Source: Candidatus Altimarinota bacterium
GTDB lineage: Bacteria; Patescibacteriota; Gracilibacteria; JAHISY01
Length of the DNA: 64,000 nucleotides
NCBI GenBank assembly: GCA_021735425.1
Contig: JAIPGZ010000004.1
Span: 1 to 64,000 of the forward strand
Direction of reading: 5' to 3'
Part shown: one piece after another, positions 47,113 to 56,178 of the stretch
Position numbering within the stretch: the first letter of the stretch is position 1
Layout: every line of letters starts with the position of its first letter
Made by a program: the position numbers and the translations under genes
The notes under the pieces: model-generated
Told to the model about the DNA's origin: nothing
The model's input: the letters and a program-made list of their open reading frames with translations, nothing else
Databases searched by the model: none

Positions 47113-47689
47113 TTTGTTTGAGTTGAAAGTTCAGAAAATATTTTTTAGCCAAGATGAACACCAGAATCGCCAGGGCAATTATTATTGTAACAGAGGCGAA
47201 GTAACTCAAGTATCTATTAATTTGCAAATAAGCGTGTCCAAACAGAATTCCAATTAATAAAAATACGGCGGCTTGGAAAAGCGTGGTCAAAAAACAAATC
47301 AGCATGTAGCGGCGATAAGGAATTTTCGCCACACCGGCTGCAATCAGTCCCGTGAATCCGATACCATGCAACAATTTTGCCAAGATGATATTTTTTATGC
47401 GATTGTTCTGAAAAAATATTTTCGCGGTGGCTAATTTTTCGGCGGTAATTCCCAAATATTTTCCGAAGCGTTCTAGTAGTGGCTTACCGCCGAATCTACC
47501 CAAAGAATAATACAAAGTGTCTCCCATGATATCGCTAAAAACTACAATTAGATAGACAGCTACAAAATTCAAATCGTGCAAAGAAACCAATAAGCCCGCT
47601 AAGATAGAAACTATCGGTCCCTCTATTATCGCCAGCAGAATGAGGACAGGATATTTGTAGGCCAGCAATAATGCGATTATTTGTTCCAT
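47096..47689 (-). CDS. DedA-family (SNARE-associated) membrane protein
   Basis: The ATG at 47689 (197 aa) is preferred to one 54 bp upstream because the first membrane segment follows directly. Family marks include EGPIVSILAGLL, FSDIMGDTLYYSLGRFGG, AKLLHGIGFTG and PYRRYMLI. DedA proteins move lipid carriers such as undecaprenyl phosphate across membranes. It is coupled to the PAP2-like gene. Confidence 0.85.
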   Translation of the reverse strand: MEQIIALLLAYKYPVLILLAIIEGPIVSILAGLLVSLHDLNFVAVYLIVVFSDIMGDTLYYSLGRFGGKPLLERFGKYLGITAEKLATAKIFFQNNRIKNIILAKLLHGIGFTGLIAAGVAKIPYRRYMLICFLTTLFQAAVFLLIGILFGHAYLQINRYLSYFASVTIIIALAILVFILAKKYFLNFQLKQNEKGL

Positions 47690-47761
47690 GTTTCGGGCTA
47701 ATTTTGAGAAGATTAACACGGAAAAGGGCATTTTTTTTACCAATCATTTAAAATTCGCGCA

Positions 47762-48955
47762 ATGCCAAAAAAGGTACAGCTCGCTAAAAAATTTAAACGA
47801 ACAAGTATCGCCATAGTTTGCGATCCGATTACGGATTATATGGCGGGCTCTTTTGTTTCGACTTTGCGTTTTTCTGAACTCCTGGTCGAGAAAGGCCACA
47901 AGATTATTTTCATTGCGGCGAAGTCGCCCCGAAGTAAAGATAACGACAAGCATAAGAATATTAAGGTTTATCGTTTCAGGTCTGTTTTATTACCCAAAAC
48001 GGAAAAAAAGTTTTATCTAGCGCTGCCGACAGTCGGGCAATTGAAAAAGATTTTTCAAGCGGAAAAGATTGAGGTGGTTCATACCATTATTCCCACGCCG
48101 GCTGCCATGATTGCGATCAAAGCTGCTCAAGCGCTCAAACTTAAGATTGTCGTACACTCTCACACTCAGCCGGAAAATGTTTTTCTACATTTACCAAAAG
48201 TTTTGGCACGGGATATGCTTTCCAGCGTTTTTCAGAAATATATTTTTTGGTTTAATCAGCAGGCCCACGCCGTCATTTATCCCACCAAATTTGCCCAGAA
48301 TTTGTTTCCACCAATGAATCTTGCGGCGCAACACGTGGTGATTAGTAATGGAGTCAATCTGGCAAAATTTAAAAAAACCGACACTAAAGAATTATTCAAA
48401 AAATTCCAGCTGCCGCGAGGGACTTTGAATGTCCTTTTTGTCGGGCGACTGCATCCCGAAAAAAGCGTCGATACTTTGATTAAATCTATCCCACTAGTTC
48501 TACGTCGTCAAAAGAACGTGCACTTTCTGATTGTCGGATTCGGCCACATGGATAATCAACTCAAAAATCTCGCCAAAAAAATTGGCGTCAGCGATCAGGT
48601 TACTTTCTTCGATGAAGTGAGCAACGAGGATTTACTCATGGCTTACAACGTCTGCGATATCTTCGTCCTGCCTTCGCTCGCCGAGCTGGAGGGCATGGTC
48701 GTGCTGGAAGCGATGGCCTGCGGCAAACCAATCATCATCGCCAATTCCATCAACAGTGCTTCGACCTATTTCGTCGAAGGCAATGGTTTTCTCTTCGAGC
48801 CGGAAAACGAAAAAGATTTAGCCCGAAAAACTTTGAAACTTCTGACTGATGCAAAATTGAGAAAAAAGATGGGGGCGGTGAGCCTCAAAAAAAGTCGCGA
48901 TTATGATATTCACCATAGTGTCGCCAAGCTCGAAGAAGTTTATTATTCAGTTTAA
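47762..48955 (+). CDS. Family 4 glycosyltransferase (lipid-linked, PimB-like)
   Basis: The 397-residue GT-B enzyme has an N-terminal domain with IAIVCDPITDYMAGSFVSTLRF and VVHTIIPTPAAMIA, and a C-terminal donor domain with VLFVGRLHPEKSVDTLI, VGFGHMDNQL and LAELEGMVVLEAMACGKPIII. Enzymes of this type glycosylate diacylglycerol or phosphatidylinositol-like lipids. It is followed 23 bp later by an alpha/beta hydrolase and is divergent from DedA/PAP2. Confidence 0.88.
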   Translation: MPKKVQLAKKFKRTSIAIVCDPITDYMAGSFVSTLRFSELLVEKGHKIIFIAAKSPRSKDNDKHKNIKVYRFRSVLLPKTEKKFYLALPTVGQLKKIFQAEKIEVVHTIIPTPAAMIAIKAAQALKLKIVVHSHTQPENVFLHLPKVLARDMLSSVFQKYIFWFNQQAHAVIYPTKFAQNLFPPMNLAAQHVVISNGVNLAKFKKTDTKELFKKFQLPRGTLNVLFVGRLHPEKSVDTLIKSIPLVLRRQKNVHFLIVGFGHMDNQLKNLAKKIGVSDQVTFFDEVSNEDLLMAYNVCDIFVLPSLAELEGMVVLEAMACGKPIIIANSINSASTYFVEGNGFLFEPENEKDLARKTLKLLTDAKLRKKMGAVSLKKSRDYDIHHSVAKLEEVYYSV

Positions 48956-48978
48956 AACAGCATTATCGCCGCTTAAAA

Positions 48979-49779
48979 ATGCAGGAATTTATTTTTCAAA
49001 ATACTTACTACAGAATCAATAGTTGGCAGCCTGACCGACGGACTTTGGTTTTCATCCACGGACTGTCGGGGAGTTCTTCGGCCTGGGTGGAATACGAAAA
49101 AAAATTCAGCCCTCACTACAACCTCCTTTCTTACGATCTGTGCGGCCATGGCAAATCCGCCAAATCAGCTTCCGCCGAAGATTATCAGATCAAAATTTTC
49201 GCCCGAGATCTTCACGAATTGATCGAATTCCTCAAAATCAAAAAACCAATTCTGATCAGCCACTCTTTTGGTACTTTGATTGCTTTAGAATTCCAAGCTC
49301 AGCATCCCGACTGCGCGGCTGGCACCATCTTCCTCAGTCCTCGTGCCGAGATTGGCTCCGAAGGTTTCGACGGAGTGGCTAAAAAACTCCTGATGGTCGC
49401 GAACGCTTTGGTACCCAACTTCACTTCCGCCCAGCCCGGGCGACACATCGATTACTCCAAATACCTCAATACCGGCGATTGGAATATCCGCAGGATGATA
49501 GCCGATGTCGGTAACACCAAACTCAAAGTTTTCCTGCTCTGTTTGCTACAATCCTACGAATTCAACCGCCGCGACCTGCTCCCGCGAATCAAAATTCCGA
49601 CTCTCATCATGTACGGCAAAAAAGACACCATCTTCCCTGTGAGGTATGGCGAGGCTATGGCTGCCGAAATTCCCAAAGCCGATTTGGTAATCCTAGACTC
49701 GGCTGACCACATCCTCGTGCTCAATCATTTCCCCCGAGTCTCGGCTGAAATCGCCAAATTTATGGAAACAAAGTTTTGA
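48979..49779 (+). CDS. Alpha/beta-fold hydrolase
   Basis: The 266-residue protein shows an HG-loop (VFIHGLSGSSSAW), YDLCGHGKSAKS, the nucleophile elbow LISHSFGTLIALEF (Ser in SHSFG), an acid in MYGKKDTIFP and the catalytic His in SADHILVLNHF. The substrate is not predictable. It is co-directional with the GT4 gene just upstream. Confidence 0.85.
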   Translation: MQEFIFQNTYYRINSWQPDRRTLVFIHGLSGSSSAWVEYEKKFSPHYNLLSYDLCGHGKSAKSASAEDYQIKIFARDLHELIEFLKIKKPILISHSFGTLIALEFQAQHPDCAAGTIFLSPRAEIGSEGFDGVAKKLLMVANALVPNFTSAQPGRHIDYSKYLNTGDWNIRRMIADVGNTKLKVFLLCLLQSYEFNRRDLLPRIKIPTLIMYGKKDTIFPVRYGEAMAAEIPKADLVILDSADHILVLNHFPRVSAEIAKFMETKF

Positions 49780-49831
49780 ATTACTGCTTGGCTTATTGAC
49801 CTTGGCTAAAAATTGATTTACTTTACTTGCA

Positions 49832-50404
49832 GTGCAGTTTGACCAGATTTTTACGCTTATTGGAATACCACTCTTGATATTTATAGCTAGAATTTTTGAT
49901 GTTTCTATTGGTACCTTGAGGATTATGTTTCTCAATAAGGGTTATGGCTTGGCGGCACCAATCCTCGGTTTTTTTGAAGTTTTGCTTTGGATAATAGTGA
50001 TTGGACAGATCATGCAAAACGTAAATTCTGTGACCAATTACTTAGCTTACGCTGGAGGATTTGCTACTGGCACTTATGTCGGTATGTATATTGAGAATCG
50101 TCTAGCGATTGGCACTAATTTGATTCAGGTAATTACCAGAAAGGCTGCTTCTGGATTGATTCGAGCACTTCGTAAACGAAAAATTCGTACAGCGAGTGTC
50201 AAAGCTTATGGCAACAATGGTCCGATTAATATCCTTTATATCACCACCCAGAGGAGAAATCTGCAGCCATTGTTTAAAATAATTAAAAAATATAATCCTA
50301 ACGCCTTTGTCACGATTGAGGGAGTCAGAGTGGTGACAGCACTTTCTCAAAAACAAAAATTCAAAAAAAGAGTACGCTTTCGAAAAACAAATAAGACCAA
50401 ATAA
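49832..50404 (+). CDS. DUF2179/UPF0316-like membrane protein
   Basis: The 190-residue protein starts at GTG 49832. Three membrane helices occupy residues 5-85 (IARIFDVSIGTLRIMFLNKGY; FFEVLLWIIVIGQIM; YLAYAGGFATGTYVGMYIE), followed by a soluble domain (VKAYGNNGPINILYITTQRR). This is the UPF0316/DUF2179 arrangement. Function unknown. Confidence 0.8.
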   Translation: MQFDQIFTLIGIPLLIFIARIFDVSIGTLRIMFLNKGYGLAAPILGFFEVLLWIIVIGQIMQNVNSVTNYLAYAGGFATGTYVGMYIENRLAIGTNLIQVITRKAASGLIRALRKRKIRTASVKAYGNNGPINILYITTQRRNLQPLFKIIKKYNPNAFVTIEGVRVVTALSQKQKFKKRVRFRKTNKTK

Positions 50405-50502
50405 CTCTGTCTTGAGTCTTTGATATTAGTTCAACTGGTAGATCCTCTTGGAAATTTATCAGAGAATCTCTTTCTGTTAAAATCACCGCAATCTAGTAAA
50501 AC

Positions 50503-50577
50503 TGGGGTGTCGCCAAGTGGTAAGGCGCCGGGTTCTGGATCCGGTATTCGGGGGTTCGAATCCCTCCACCCCAGCCA
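50503..50577 (+). tRNA. tRNA-Gln(CTG)
   Basis: Acceptor TGGGGTG/CACCCCA, anticodon loop TTCTGGA (CTG), T-loop GGTTCGAATCC, discriminator G and an encoded CCA. An extended -10 TGTTAAAAT lies 20 bp upstream. Confidence 0.95.
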
Positions 50578-50646
50578 AAAAAACTTCCCAAACTCATCAA
50601 CGCAGAGTGATATAATGTAATCGTATTAGTTTTGTAATTCACAATT

Positions 50647-50892
50647 ATGAATAGATTCTCAGAATGGGGCGGGCGCATGTCTCCTGAACGGCTTCATGAT
50701 TTTTTGCCTTTTATCATCCTCTTGGTCATATGGAGCTTGTTTTGGAAGGGACTTGCGCTTTGGCATGCTGGGAGGCGAGGCCAACCGTGGTGGTTTGTAA
50801 TACTGCTCGTAGTCAATACTGTCGGCATTCTTGAGATTGTCTATCTGTTTGCGATTCTGAAAATCAAGTTTTCAAAACTTTTTAAAAAGTAG
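50647..50892 (+). CDS. DUF5652 family small membrane protein
   Basis: The 81-residue protein has two membrane helices and the pattern WKGLALWHAGRRGQPWWFVI ... VNTVGILEIVYLFAI, diagnostic of DUF5652, a CPR-rich family of unknown function. Confidence 0.8.
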   Translation: MNRFSEWGGRMSPERLHDFLPFIILLVIWSLFWKGLALWHAGRRGQPWWFVILLVVNTVGILEIVYLFAILKIKFSKLFKK

Positions 50893-51010
50893 TCGGAAGG
50901 TACTAGACCTGATGAGTAAGCCAGTTTTCGTTTCTCATTTCTCATTTCACTCGGACTTCACCAAGACAGGGTTTCTACGAGTTTTACTTTTTTACCGTAA
51001 AATTGGAAAG

Positions 51011-51817
51011 ATGAAACTCGAATTTAAAAATTCTCGTGTAGTCCGCGCCGAAAAATTTCTCGCGGAGGAGTTGCCTTTCCTGAAGCGGTCGTTTTTGCAA
51101 AAACTTTTTCGCAAATGCGAAATTAAAGTTGAAGGAATTGCCCAAAAGGTCGATTCCAAGATTCAGCCGAATTCTGTCGTCGAAATTTTCCTCCCTGAGC
51201 CACGAAAATATTTCACTGATTTGACTGGCAACGCGATTATTCACGAAGATGAAAATGTGATTGCTTTCGACAAACGTGCGGGGATTCCGACGCACTCGGG
51301 GATTGGGACGCGAGGCGATGATTTGAAGAATTGCGCGAAGATTCTCCTGAAACGCAATTTAATCGTCGTCCACCGCATCGACCGTGCCACGAGTGGAGTC
51401 GTCGTTTTCGCGAAGAATCAGAAGACGGCGCGGAAGTTGGAAGACGAATTTCGCGAGCGGCGGGCAGAGAAGATTTATCACGCTGTGGTTATCGGTCATC
51501 CGCCTCAAGAGGGGATTAGTGAAAAAAAGATTTTGCGGATGGGAAAACAAATGGAGCTTTCTGAGAAAGGTGTCGCGGCCAAAACTCTTTGGAAAGTTGT
51601 ACGCAAACTAGGCAGAAACTCTTTGCTTGAGGTGCGCATCGAGACTGGTCGGATGCATCAAATCCGCGTTCATCTCGCCGCGGCGGGTTTCCCGATTGTG
51701 GGGGATTCAGTTTACGGCAAGGCGACGGAGTCGCGGATGTTGCTGCATTCGAGCAGTTTGAAAATTCTGGATTATACTTTTGAGGATAAATTGCCGAAGG
51801 AATTTTTAAATTTTTAA
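51011..51817 (+). CDS. RluA-family pseudouridine synthase
   Basis: The ATG at 51011 (268 aa) follows a GGAAAG ribosome-binding site; the frame extends upstream without family similarity. An S4 RNA-binding domain covers about 15-60. The catalytic motif is VVHRIDRATSGVVVFAKN with the active Asp, and GRMHQIRVHLAAAGFPIVGDSVYG closes the core. It isomerises uridines in rRNA or tRNA. Its stop overlaps the next AT-rich element. Confidence 0.9.
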   Translation: MKLEFKNSRVVRAEKFLAEELPFLKRSFLQKLFRKCEIKVEGIAQKVDSKIQPNSVVEIFLPEPRKYFTDLTGNAIIHEDENVIAFDKRAGIPTHSGIGTRGDDLKNCAKILLKRNLIVVHRIDRATSGVVVFAKNQKTARKLEDEFRERRAEKIYHAVVIGHPPQEGISEKKILRMGKQMELSEKGVAAKTLWKVVRKLGRNSLLEVRIETGRMHQIRVHLAAAGFPIVGDSVYGKATESRMLLHSSSLKILDYTFEDKLPKEFLNF

Positions 51818-51914
51818 TTTTGTAATTTTTGAAATAAATCTAAAATCCAAAATTTTAAAAATTAGAAATTAAAGTTTATTTATAAAATTCAAGAATTTTA
51901 AAAATTAAAAATTG
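51812..51914. repeat. AT-rich hairpin element 7, overlapping two genes
   Basis: Arms AATTTTTAATTTTGTAAT and the right arm ending AATTTTAAAAATTAAAAATTG pair around CCAAAATTTTAAAA. The left end contains the stop of the pseudouridine synthase gene and the right end contains the TTG start of ispG. Confidence 0.75.
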
Positions 51915-52940
51915 TCCACCAAAGTAATCCAGATCGGCAAACTCAAGATTGGCGGCAAGACTCCGGTGACTATTCAGAGCATGCTGAATACTCCAGCGAA
52001 TAATTTTGCAAAAAGCACGAAACAAATTCGAGAGTTATTGAAAGCTGGTTGCCAGATTTTCCGAGTCGCCGTTCCGAGTCCTGAATCAATCCAGACTTTG
52101 GCGAAAATCCGTAAAAAGTTTCCTGCTTTACCACTCGTGGCTGATATCCATTTCTCGGCTGAGCTCGCCATCGCGGCAGCGGAATTTGTCGACAAGATTC
52201 GCATCAATCCGGGCAATTTCCCGCCGGCGCAATTAGCCGCCATCGTCAAAATTTGTCGCGCCAAGCAAATCCCGATTCGCGTCGGGGTGAATTCTGGTTC
52301 GCTCGAAAAAAACATTCCTGGTAAAAATCTACCAGAAAAACTAGCGCATTCTGCGCTGCAAAGTGTTCGGAAAATTGAAAAATTGGGCTTCCGCGATTTA
52401 GTCGTCTCGGTCAAAAGCTCGGACATTGCGACAATGGTCGCCGCGAATCGCATCCTCGCCAAAAAAATTAATTACCCTCTCCACCTCGGTGTGACCGAGG
52501 CTGGCTCACCGCGATTTGGCATTCTGAAGTCGGCGGTCGGCATCGGCAGTCTCTTGCTCGACGGCATCGGCGACACGATTCGAATTTCCCTCACGGGCGA
52601 TCCAGTCGCGGAAGTCGAAGCGGCGCAAGATTTGTTGCGGGTTCTCAAGATTCGCAAAGGCGTCGAAGTCGTCGGTTGTCCGACCTGTGGACGGACGGAA
52701 GTTGATTTACCCAAAATTTTGGCGCAAGTCGAAAAAGCGGTTGAAAAAATTGATAAACCTATGAAAATAGCGGTGATGGGCTGCATCGTGAATGGTCCAG
52801 GCGAAGCGGCGGATGCTGATTTCGCGCTCGTGGGCGGGAAAGAAAAATTTGCGATTTATGCGAAAGGAAAGTTTTTGAAAAGTGTAAAAGAGAAAGATGC
52901 TGTTGCGGAGTTTTTGAAAACAATTCAAAACGAATTTTAA
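51912..52940 (+). CDS. ispG: 4-hydroxy-3-methylbut-2-enyl diphosphate synthase
   Basis: The 342-residue protein starts at TTG 51912, inside the right arm of an AT-rich hairpin, with IGGKTPVTIQSMLNTP close behind as in IspG. The TIM barrel carries VADIHFSAELA, KIRINPGN and RVGVNSGSLE. The 4Fe-4S cysteines are in GCPTCGRTEVD and MGCIVNGPGEA. It makes HMBPP in the MEP isoprenoid pathway, which many CPR bacteria lack, so its presence says this lineage keeps at least part of it. Confidence 0.95.
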   Translation: MSTKVIQIGKLKIGGKTPVTIQSMLNTPANNFAKSTKQIRELLKAGCQIFRVAVPSPESIQTLAKIRKKFPALPLVADIHFSAELAIAAAEFVDKIRINPGNFPPAQLAAIVKICRAKQIPIRVGVNSGSLEKNIPGKNLPEKLAHSALQSVRKIEKLGFRDLVVSVKSSDIATMVAANRILAKKINYPLHLGVTEAGSPRFGILKSAVGIGSLLLDGIGDTIRISLTGDPVAEVEAAQDLLRVLKIRKGVEVVGCPTCGRTEVDLPKILAQVEKAVEKIDKPMKIAVMGCIVNGPGEAADADFALVGGKEKFAIYAKGKFLKSVKEKDAVAEFLKTIQNEF

Positions 52941-52946
52941 ATTTTC

Positions 52947-53264
52947 ATGAATTTCATCCCTCTCAAGCTCGTCCTCCAAAAAATCCTCGCTTCCAAAAAG
53001 ATGAGCGCGAAGTTCACCGCAGCAGAGATTTGTGTTGTTGCAGAAAAACTTTTTCTCGCCGAATTACCTGCTTTGTCTGGGAAGTTCGTAATCAAATTCG
53101 TCAAAAACGGAATTCTACAGGTCGCTGTTTTGAATTCCTCACTGGCGGCGGAGTTGCGACTCGCCGAGAATGAAGTCCTGAAAGCCTTGAAGAATCGAGG
53201 TGGGGGAGTTCGGTCGGTTCGCTATTCCGTCGGGACACTGCCGGAAAAGATTTTGCCGTTTTAG
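52947..53264 (+). CDS. DciA-like (DUF721) protein
   Basis: The 105-residue protein matches the DUF721/DciA core: a helical start (LKLVLQKIL), then GKFVIKFVKNGILQVAVLNSSLAAELRLAENEVLKAL in pieces, and VRSVRYSVG. DciA loads the replicative helicase in bacteria without DnaC/DnaI. It begins 7 bp after ispG, so it is probably co-transcribed. Confidence 0.75.
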   Translation: MNFIPLKLVLQKILASKKMSAKFTAAEICVVAEKLFLAELPALSGKFVIKFVKNGILQVAVLNSSLAAELRLAENEVLKALKNRGGGVRSVRYSVGTLPEKILPF

Positions 53265-53275
53265 ATTTATTTTTA

Positions 53276-53405
53276 ATAAAATCCCCCTGCTCACTCTGTT
53301 CGCTTCCCCCTTTACGAAAGGGGGATTAAGCGGATTGCTTGCGCAACTTTTTTATTGGTAGGCGCAAAGCCCCTCTTTCGTAAAGAGGGGTTGGAGAGAT
53401 TTTAC
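53276..53405. repeat. MITE-like element, copy 2
   Basis: Starts ATAAAATCCCCCTGCTC and ends GGTTGGAGAGATTTTAC, matching the ends of the element at 3553-3816. Inside are CCCCTTT/AAAGGGG hairpins. It directly follows the dciA-like stop. Confidence 0.7.
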
Positions 53406-53433
53406 AAACAGGGCAAAGGATCACTCGCAAACC

Positions 53434-53718
53434 CTACAAAAAACTAAAAATTATTTTCAATAAAAATCCTCGCAAGAGGTCAATCGAAATTAGTGCTACG
53501 AGGGCAGAAAAATCAATCATGCCAAGTCGGAGTGGCAGTTTGCGAAAAATCGCCAAAATGGGCTCGGTCGTGGAAATCACGAAATTCACAATCCCACCCT
53601 GCGAACGCGGTCCCAACCAGGACAGCAAAATTCTCATTAAAATTAAAAAACCCAAGGCGCGCAAAAAGATGTCGACGGTGTTGGCGAGGATGGCGATGAC
53701 GTCAGGATTGAAATTCAC
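53434..53718 (-). CDS. YggT family membrane protein
   Basis: The 94-residue protein has two membrane helices and the YggT pattern LILMRILLSWLGPRSQGGIVNFVISTTEPILAIFRKLP in pieces. YggT proteins are linked to cell division and osmotic protection. Divergent from the transporter gene. Confidence 0.85.
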   Translation of the reverse strand: MNFNPDVIAILANTVDIFLRALGFLILMRILLSWLGPRSQGGIVNFVISTTEPILAIFRKLPLRLGMIDFSALVALISIDLLRGFLLKIIFSFL

Positions 53719-53738
53719 CTAAGCAGTTTACGGCGGCG

Positions 53739-54506
53739 ATGGAATTCCGTAAAATCCTGGAGATGTCGAACGAAATTATTTTTTGCCTGCTGTTGATTTT
53801 CGTCTTTTTGACGACGCTGTTTGCCTTTCGACTGGGGCGACGCTATCTTTTCGGACTAATCATGCTGGAGGTCGGTTTGATGAATATTTTTGTCGTGAAG
53901 CAGTTCGATCTTTTTGGTTTAGCGATTACTGGTGGCAATGTTTTGTACGGTGGGATTTTCCTTGCGACGGATATTTTGAACGAATTTTATGGCAAGAGAA
54001 TCGCGACGTGCGCGGTTTGGGCTGGCTTCGGTGCGGGGGTTTTTATGCTGGTTACCTCGACTCTGGTTACCGCCCTTAGTCCGAATGAATTCGACAGTGC
54101 TCAGGCTGCTTTCAAAACAATTTTTTCACCTACTTTTCGGATTGTGTTTGCCTCGCTGGCGAGTTGTCTGATTTTTCAATCGCTTGATGTTTGGCTTTAC
54201 GATTTGCTAAAAAAAGCCACTAATGGAAAAGCTTTGTGGTTGCGCAACAATTTATCAACAATAATTTCTCAAACTGGTGATTCCATTTTTTTTACCGCCG
54301 TTGGATTGCTCGCGATTCCAGCTTTTGCTGACAGTAGGCTCTTCGCTGGATTTATCCCCGCGGAAGCTTTTTGGGAAGTCGTGGCTTTCACTTTGATCAT
54401 CAAAATCACAATCGCGATTCTCGACACCCCGATTATTTACCTTGCGCGGAAAGTGAAACATGAGGGGCTCGGGATTACAGAAAGGCTGCATAAATTTTTA
54501 GACTAA
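53739..54506 (+). CDS. Queuosine precursor transporter (VUT/YhhQ family)
   Basis: The 255-residue protein has about six membrane helices. Family marks are NVLYGGIFLATDILNEFYGKRIA, SLASCLIFQSLDVWLYDLLK and LSTIISQTGDSIFFT. It takes up preQ0/preQ1 or queuine. An internal ATG at 53763 is an alternative start. Confidence 0.85.
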   Translation: MEFRKILEMSNEIIFCLLLIFVFLTTLFAFRLGRRYLFGLIMLEVGLMNIFVVKQFDLFGLAITGGNVLYGGIFLATDILNEFYGKRIATCAVWAGFGAGVFMLVTSTLVTALSPNEFDSAQAAFKTIFSPTFRIVFASLASCLIFQSLDVWLYDLLKKATNGKALWLRNNLSTIISQTGDSIFFTAVGLLAIPAFADSRLFAGFIPAEAFWEVVAFTLIIKITIAILDTPIIYLARKVKHEGLGITERLHKFLD

Positions 54507-54508
54507 AG

Positions 54509-54568
54509 AAAAAATTTTCAAATTTTACAAGTTTCATAATTCTCAAATAAAATTCAATTTTCAAATTA
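54509..54568. repeat. Left arm of AT-rich element enclosing a four-helix-bundle gene (site 1)
   Basis: AAAATTTTCAAATTTTAC and following bases pair, imperfectly, with the right arm at 54919-54960 on the far side of the gene. Confidence 0.6.
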
Positions 54569-54570
54569 AA

Positions 54571-54918
54571 ATGGATTATAATCTCGAAGAACGAACAGCA
54601 AAATTCGGAGAAGATGTGATTATCTTTTTGCGGATAATTCCGCGAGATGAAATTACTCGACCGTTAATTTCTCAACTAATTCGTGCATCGACATCAATTG
54701 GTGCTAATTATTGCGAGGCTAGCGAGGCTGCTAGCAAAAAAGATTTCCGCAATAAAATTTGCATTGCGCGGAAAGAGGCTCACGAATCGAAACATTGGCT
54801 CAGGATGATTGCCAAGGCTGTGCCAAATTTCGCCCAAAAGGCACGCGAACTTTGGAAAGAGGCTCACGAATTGACTTTGATTCTCGCTTCAATCACAAAA
54901 AAATGTGACCCAAGCTGA
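54571..54918 (+). CDS. Four-helix-bundle protein (S23/23S rRNA intervening-sequence type), copy 1
   Basis: The 115-residue protein has the family pattern LEERTAKFGEDVIIFLR, LISQLIRASTSIGANYCEA, ASKKDFRNKICIARKEAHES and LWKEAHELTLILASI. This family is best known from ORFs inside 23S rRNA intervening sequences. It is about half identical to the gene at 60000-60344. Both genes sit between AT-rich arms that pair with each other, with start and stop codons within a few bases of the arms. Confidence 0.85.
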   Translation: MDYNLEERTAKFGEDVIIFLRIIPRDEITRPLISQLIRASTSIGANYCEASEAASKKDFRNKICIARKEAHESKHWLRMIAKAVPNFAQKARELWKEAHELTLILASITKKCDPS

Positions 54919-54960
54919 ATCTTGAAAATTTTTTTATAATTATAAAATTTAAAAATTATT
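54919..54960. repeat. Right arm of AT-rich element (site 1)
   Basis: TCTTGAAAATTTTTTTATAA and the following AT run pair with 54509-54568. It ends at the ATG of the next gene. Confidence 0.6.
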
Positions 54961-54961
54961 T

Positions 54962-55504
54962 ATGGTTCTCACTGAATCTGTCAAAGGCCTCGAAAATACT
55001 TCTGCGAAAGATTTCACTCTGCCCAGTAGTGATGGCAAGACTTACTCGCTCGCTGATTTCGCCGCCGCCAAAGTTTTGGTGGTGGTTTTTATGTGCAATC
55101 ATTGCCCTTATGTTTTGGCAGTCTTAGAAAGACTGAATTCGCTTGCTGCAGATTTCGCAGAGAGGGGAGTCCAATTCGTCGGGATCAATTCCAACGACTC
55201 CACCGATTACCCCGCTGACAGCTTCGGAAAAATGCAAGACTTAGGTGCACAATTTCCCTACCTACACGACGAGAGCCAAGAGATTGCGACGAAATATCAC
55301 GCTGTCTGTACGCCCGATATTTTTGTCTACGACGAGCGGCGGCAACTGAAATATCATGGTCGGATCGATGACAATTGGCAGGAACCAGAGAAAGTGCAAA
55401 AAGAAGAATTAAAAGTAGCGCTGGAAAAAATTCTGGCTGGTGAAGAGATTCCGCGCGAAGAGCAAAATCCGGTGATGGGCTGTTCGATTAAATGGAAAAG
55501 ATGA
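54962..55504 (+). CDS. Thioredoxin-fold peroxiredoxin/redoxin protein
   Basis: The 180-residue protein is a redoxin: DFTLPSSDGKTYSLADF, a CxxC active site in FMCNHCPYVLA, VQFVGINSNDSTDYP and CTPDIFVYDERRQLKYHGRIDDNW. It resembles the AhpC/TSA-like group with the CNHCPY motif. No signal peptide, so it is cytoplasmic. Overlaps the next gene by 13 bp. Confidence 0.85.
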   Translation: MVLTESVKGLENTSAKDFTLPSSDGKTYSLADFAAAKVLVVVFMCNHCPYVLAVLERLNSLAADFAERGVQFVGINSNDSTDYPADSFGKMQDLGAQFPYLHDESQEIATKYHAVCTPDIFVYDERRQLKYHGRIDDNWQEPEKVQKEELKVALEKILAGEEIPREEQNPVMGCSIKWKR

Positions 55505-56172
55505 GAAAAATTCTCGCAATCTGGCGACAGCGAATCAGATTTTTTAGGCTCGAACATTTTACTCGGCTTCATGAAAAAGATTTCACGACGATTCAGTCCA
55601 AAAAAACTCCGGTCGTTTTGGTCGCTGGGATTTACGCGGGCGGGCGGAGCTTATTGCCGCTGAAAAAATTTCTCGAATCCCAAAATTATCCCGTTTACCT
55701 CGCGCCAGAAAAGCAAAATTACGAGGTGGTTTCGATTCTCGCCAAAAGATTAGAAAAACAAATTCAAAATATTCCTGCCCCAAAAGTTCAAATCGTGGCG
55801 CACTCAATGGGCGGAATTACTGTTTTGCAAGCCTTACAGAATCCCAAAACTTTCGCGAAGGTCAAACAAGTCATCACGCTCGGATCGCCGCTCAATGGTT
55901 GTCTTTTGGGTAGTTTGGCTTTTCTCGAGCAGAGGCGGAATCAAAAATATCTCGCGCTCAACTCCCGAGTGATCGAAAAACTTAACCTCAACCCCAAAAT
56001 CAATCGTAAGATTCGGGCTTTGCATGCCTACTTTGACGGAATTGTTTTTCCCAAAAAAAGTACACAGCTGGCTTGCGCGAAAGAAAATTCTGAAATCCCG
56101 ATTTACGGGCACGTCGGTTTGATTCTGGCGAAGAAATCGTGGCAGGAGATTCTAAAACGTCTGGTGAAATAA
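55492..56172 (+). CDS. Lipase-like alpha/beta hydrolase
   Basis: The 226-residue protein has a basic N-terminus, VVLVAGIYAGGRSLLPLKKFL as the oxyanion strand, the nucleophile elbow QIVAHSMGGITVLQAL, LGSPLNG and a late His (GHVGLIL). It resembles small triacylglycerol-lipase or PGAP1-like esterases. Co-transcribed with the redoxin gene; substrate unknown. Confidence 0.8.
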   Translation: MEKMRKILAIWRQRIRFFRLEHFTRLHEKDFTTIQSKKTPVVLVAGIYAGGRSLLPLKKFLESQNYPVYLAPEKQNYEVVSILAKRLEKQIQNIPAPKVQIVAHSMGGITVLQALQNPKTFAKVKQVITLGSPLNGCLLGSLAFLEQRRNQKYLALNSRVIEKLNLNPKINRKIRALHAYFDGIVFPKKSTQLACAKENSEIPIYGHVGLILAKKSWQEILKRLVK

Positions 56173-56178
56173 TGATTT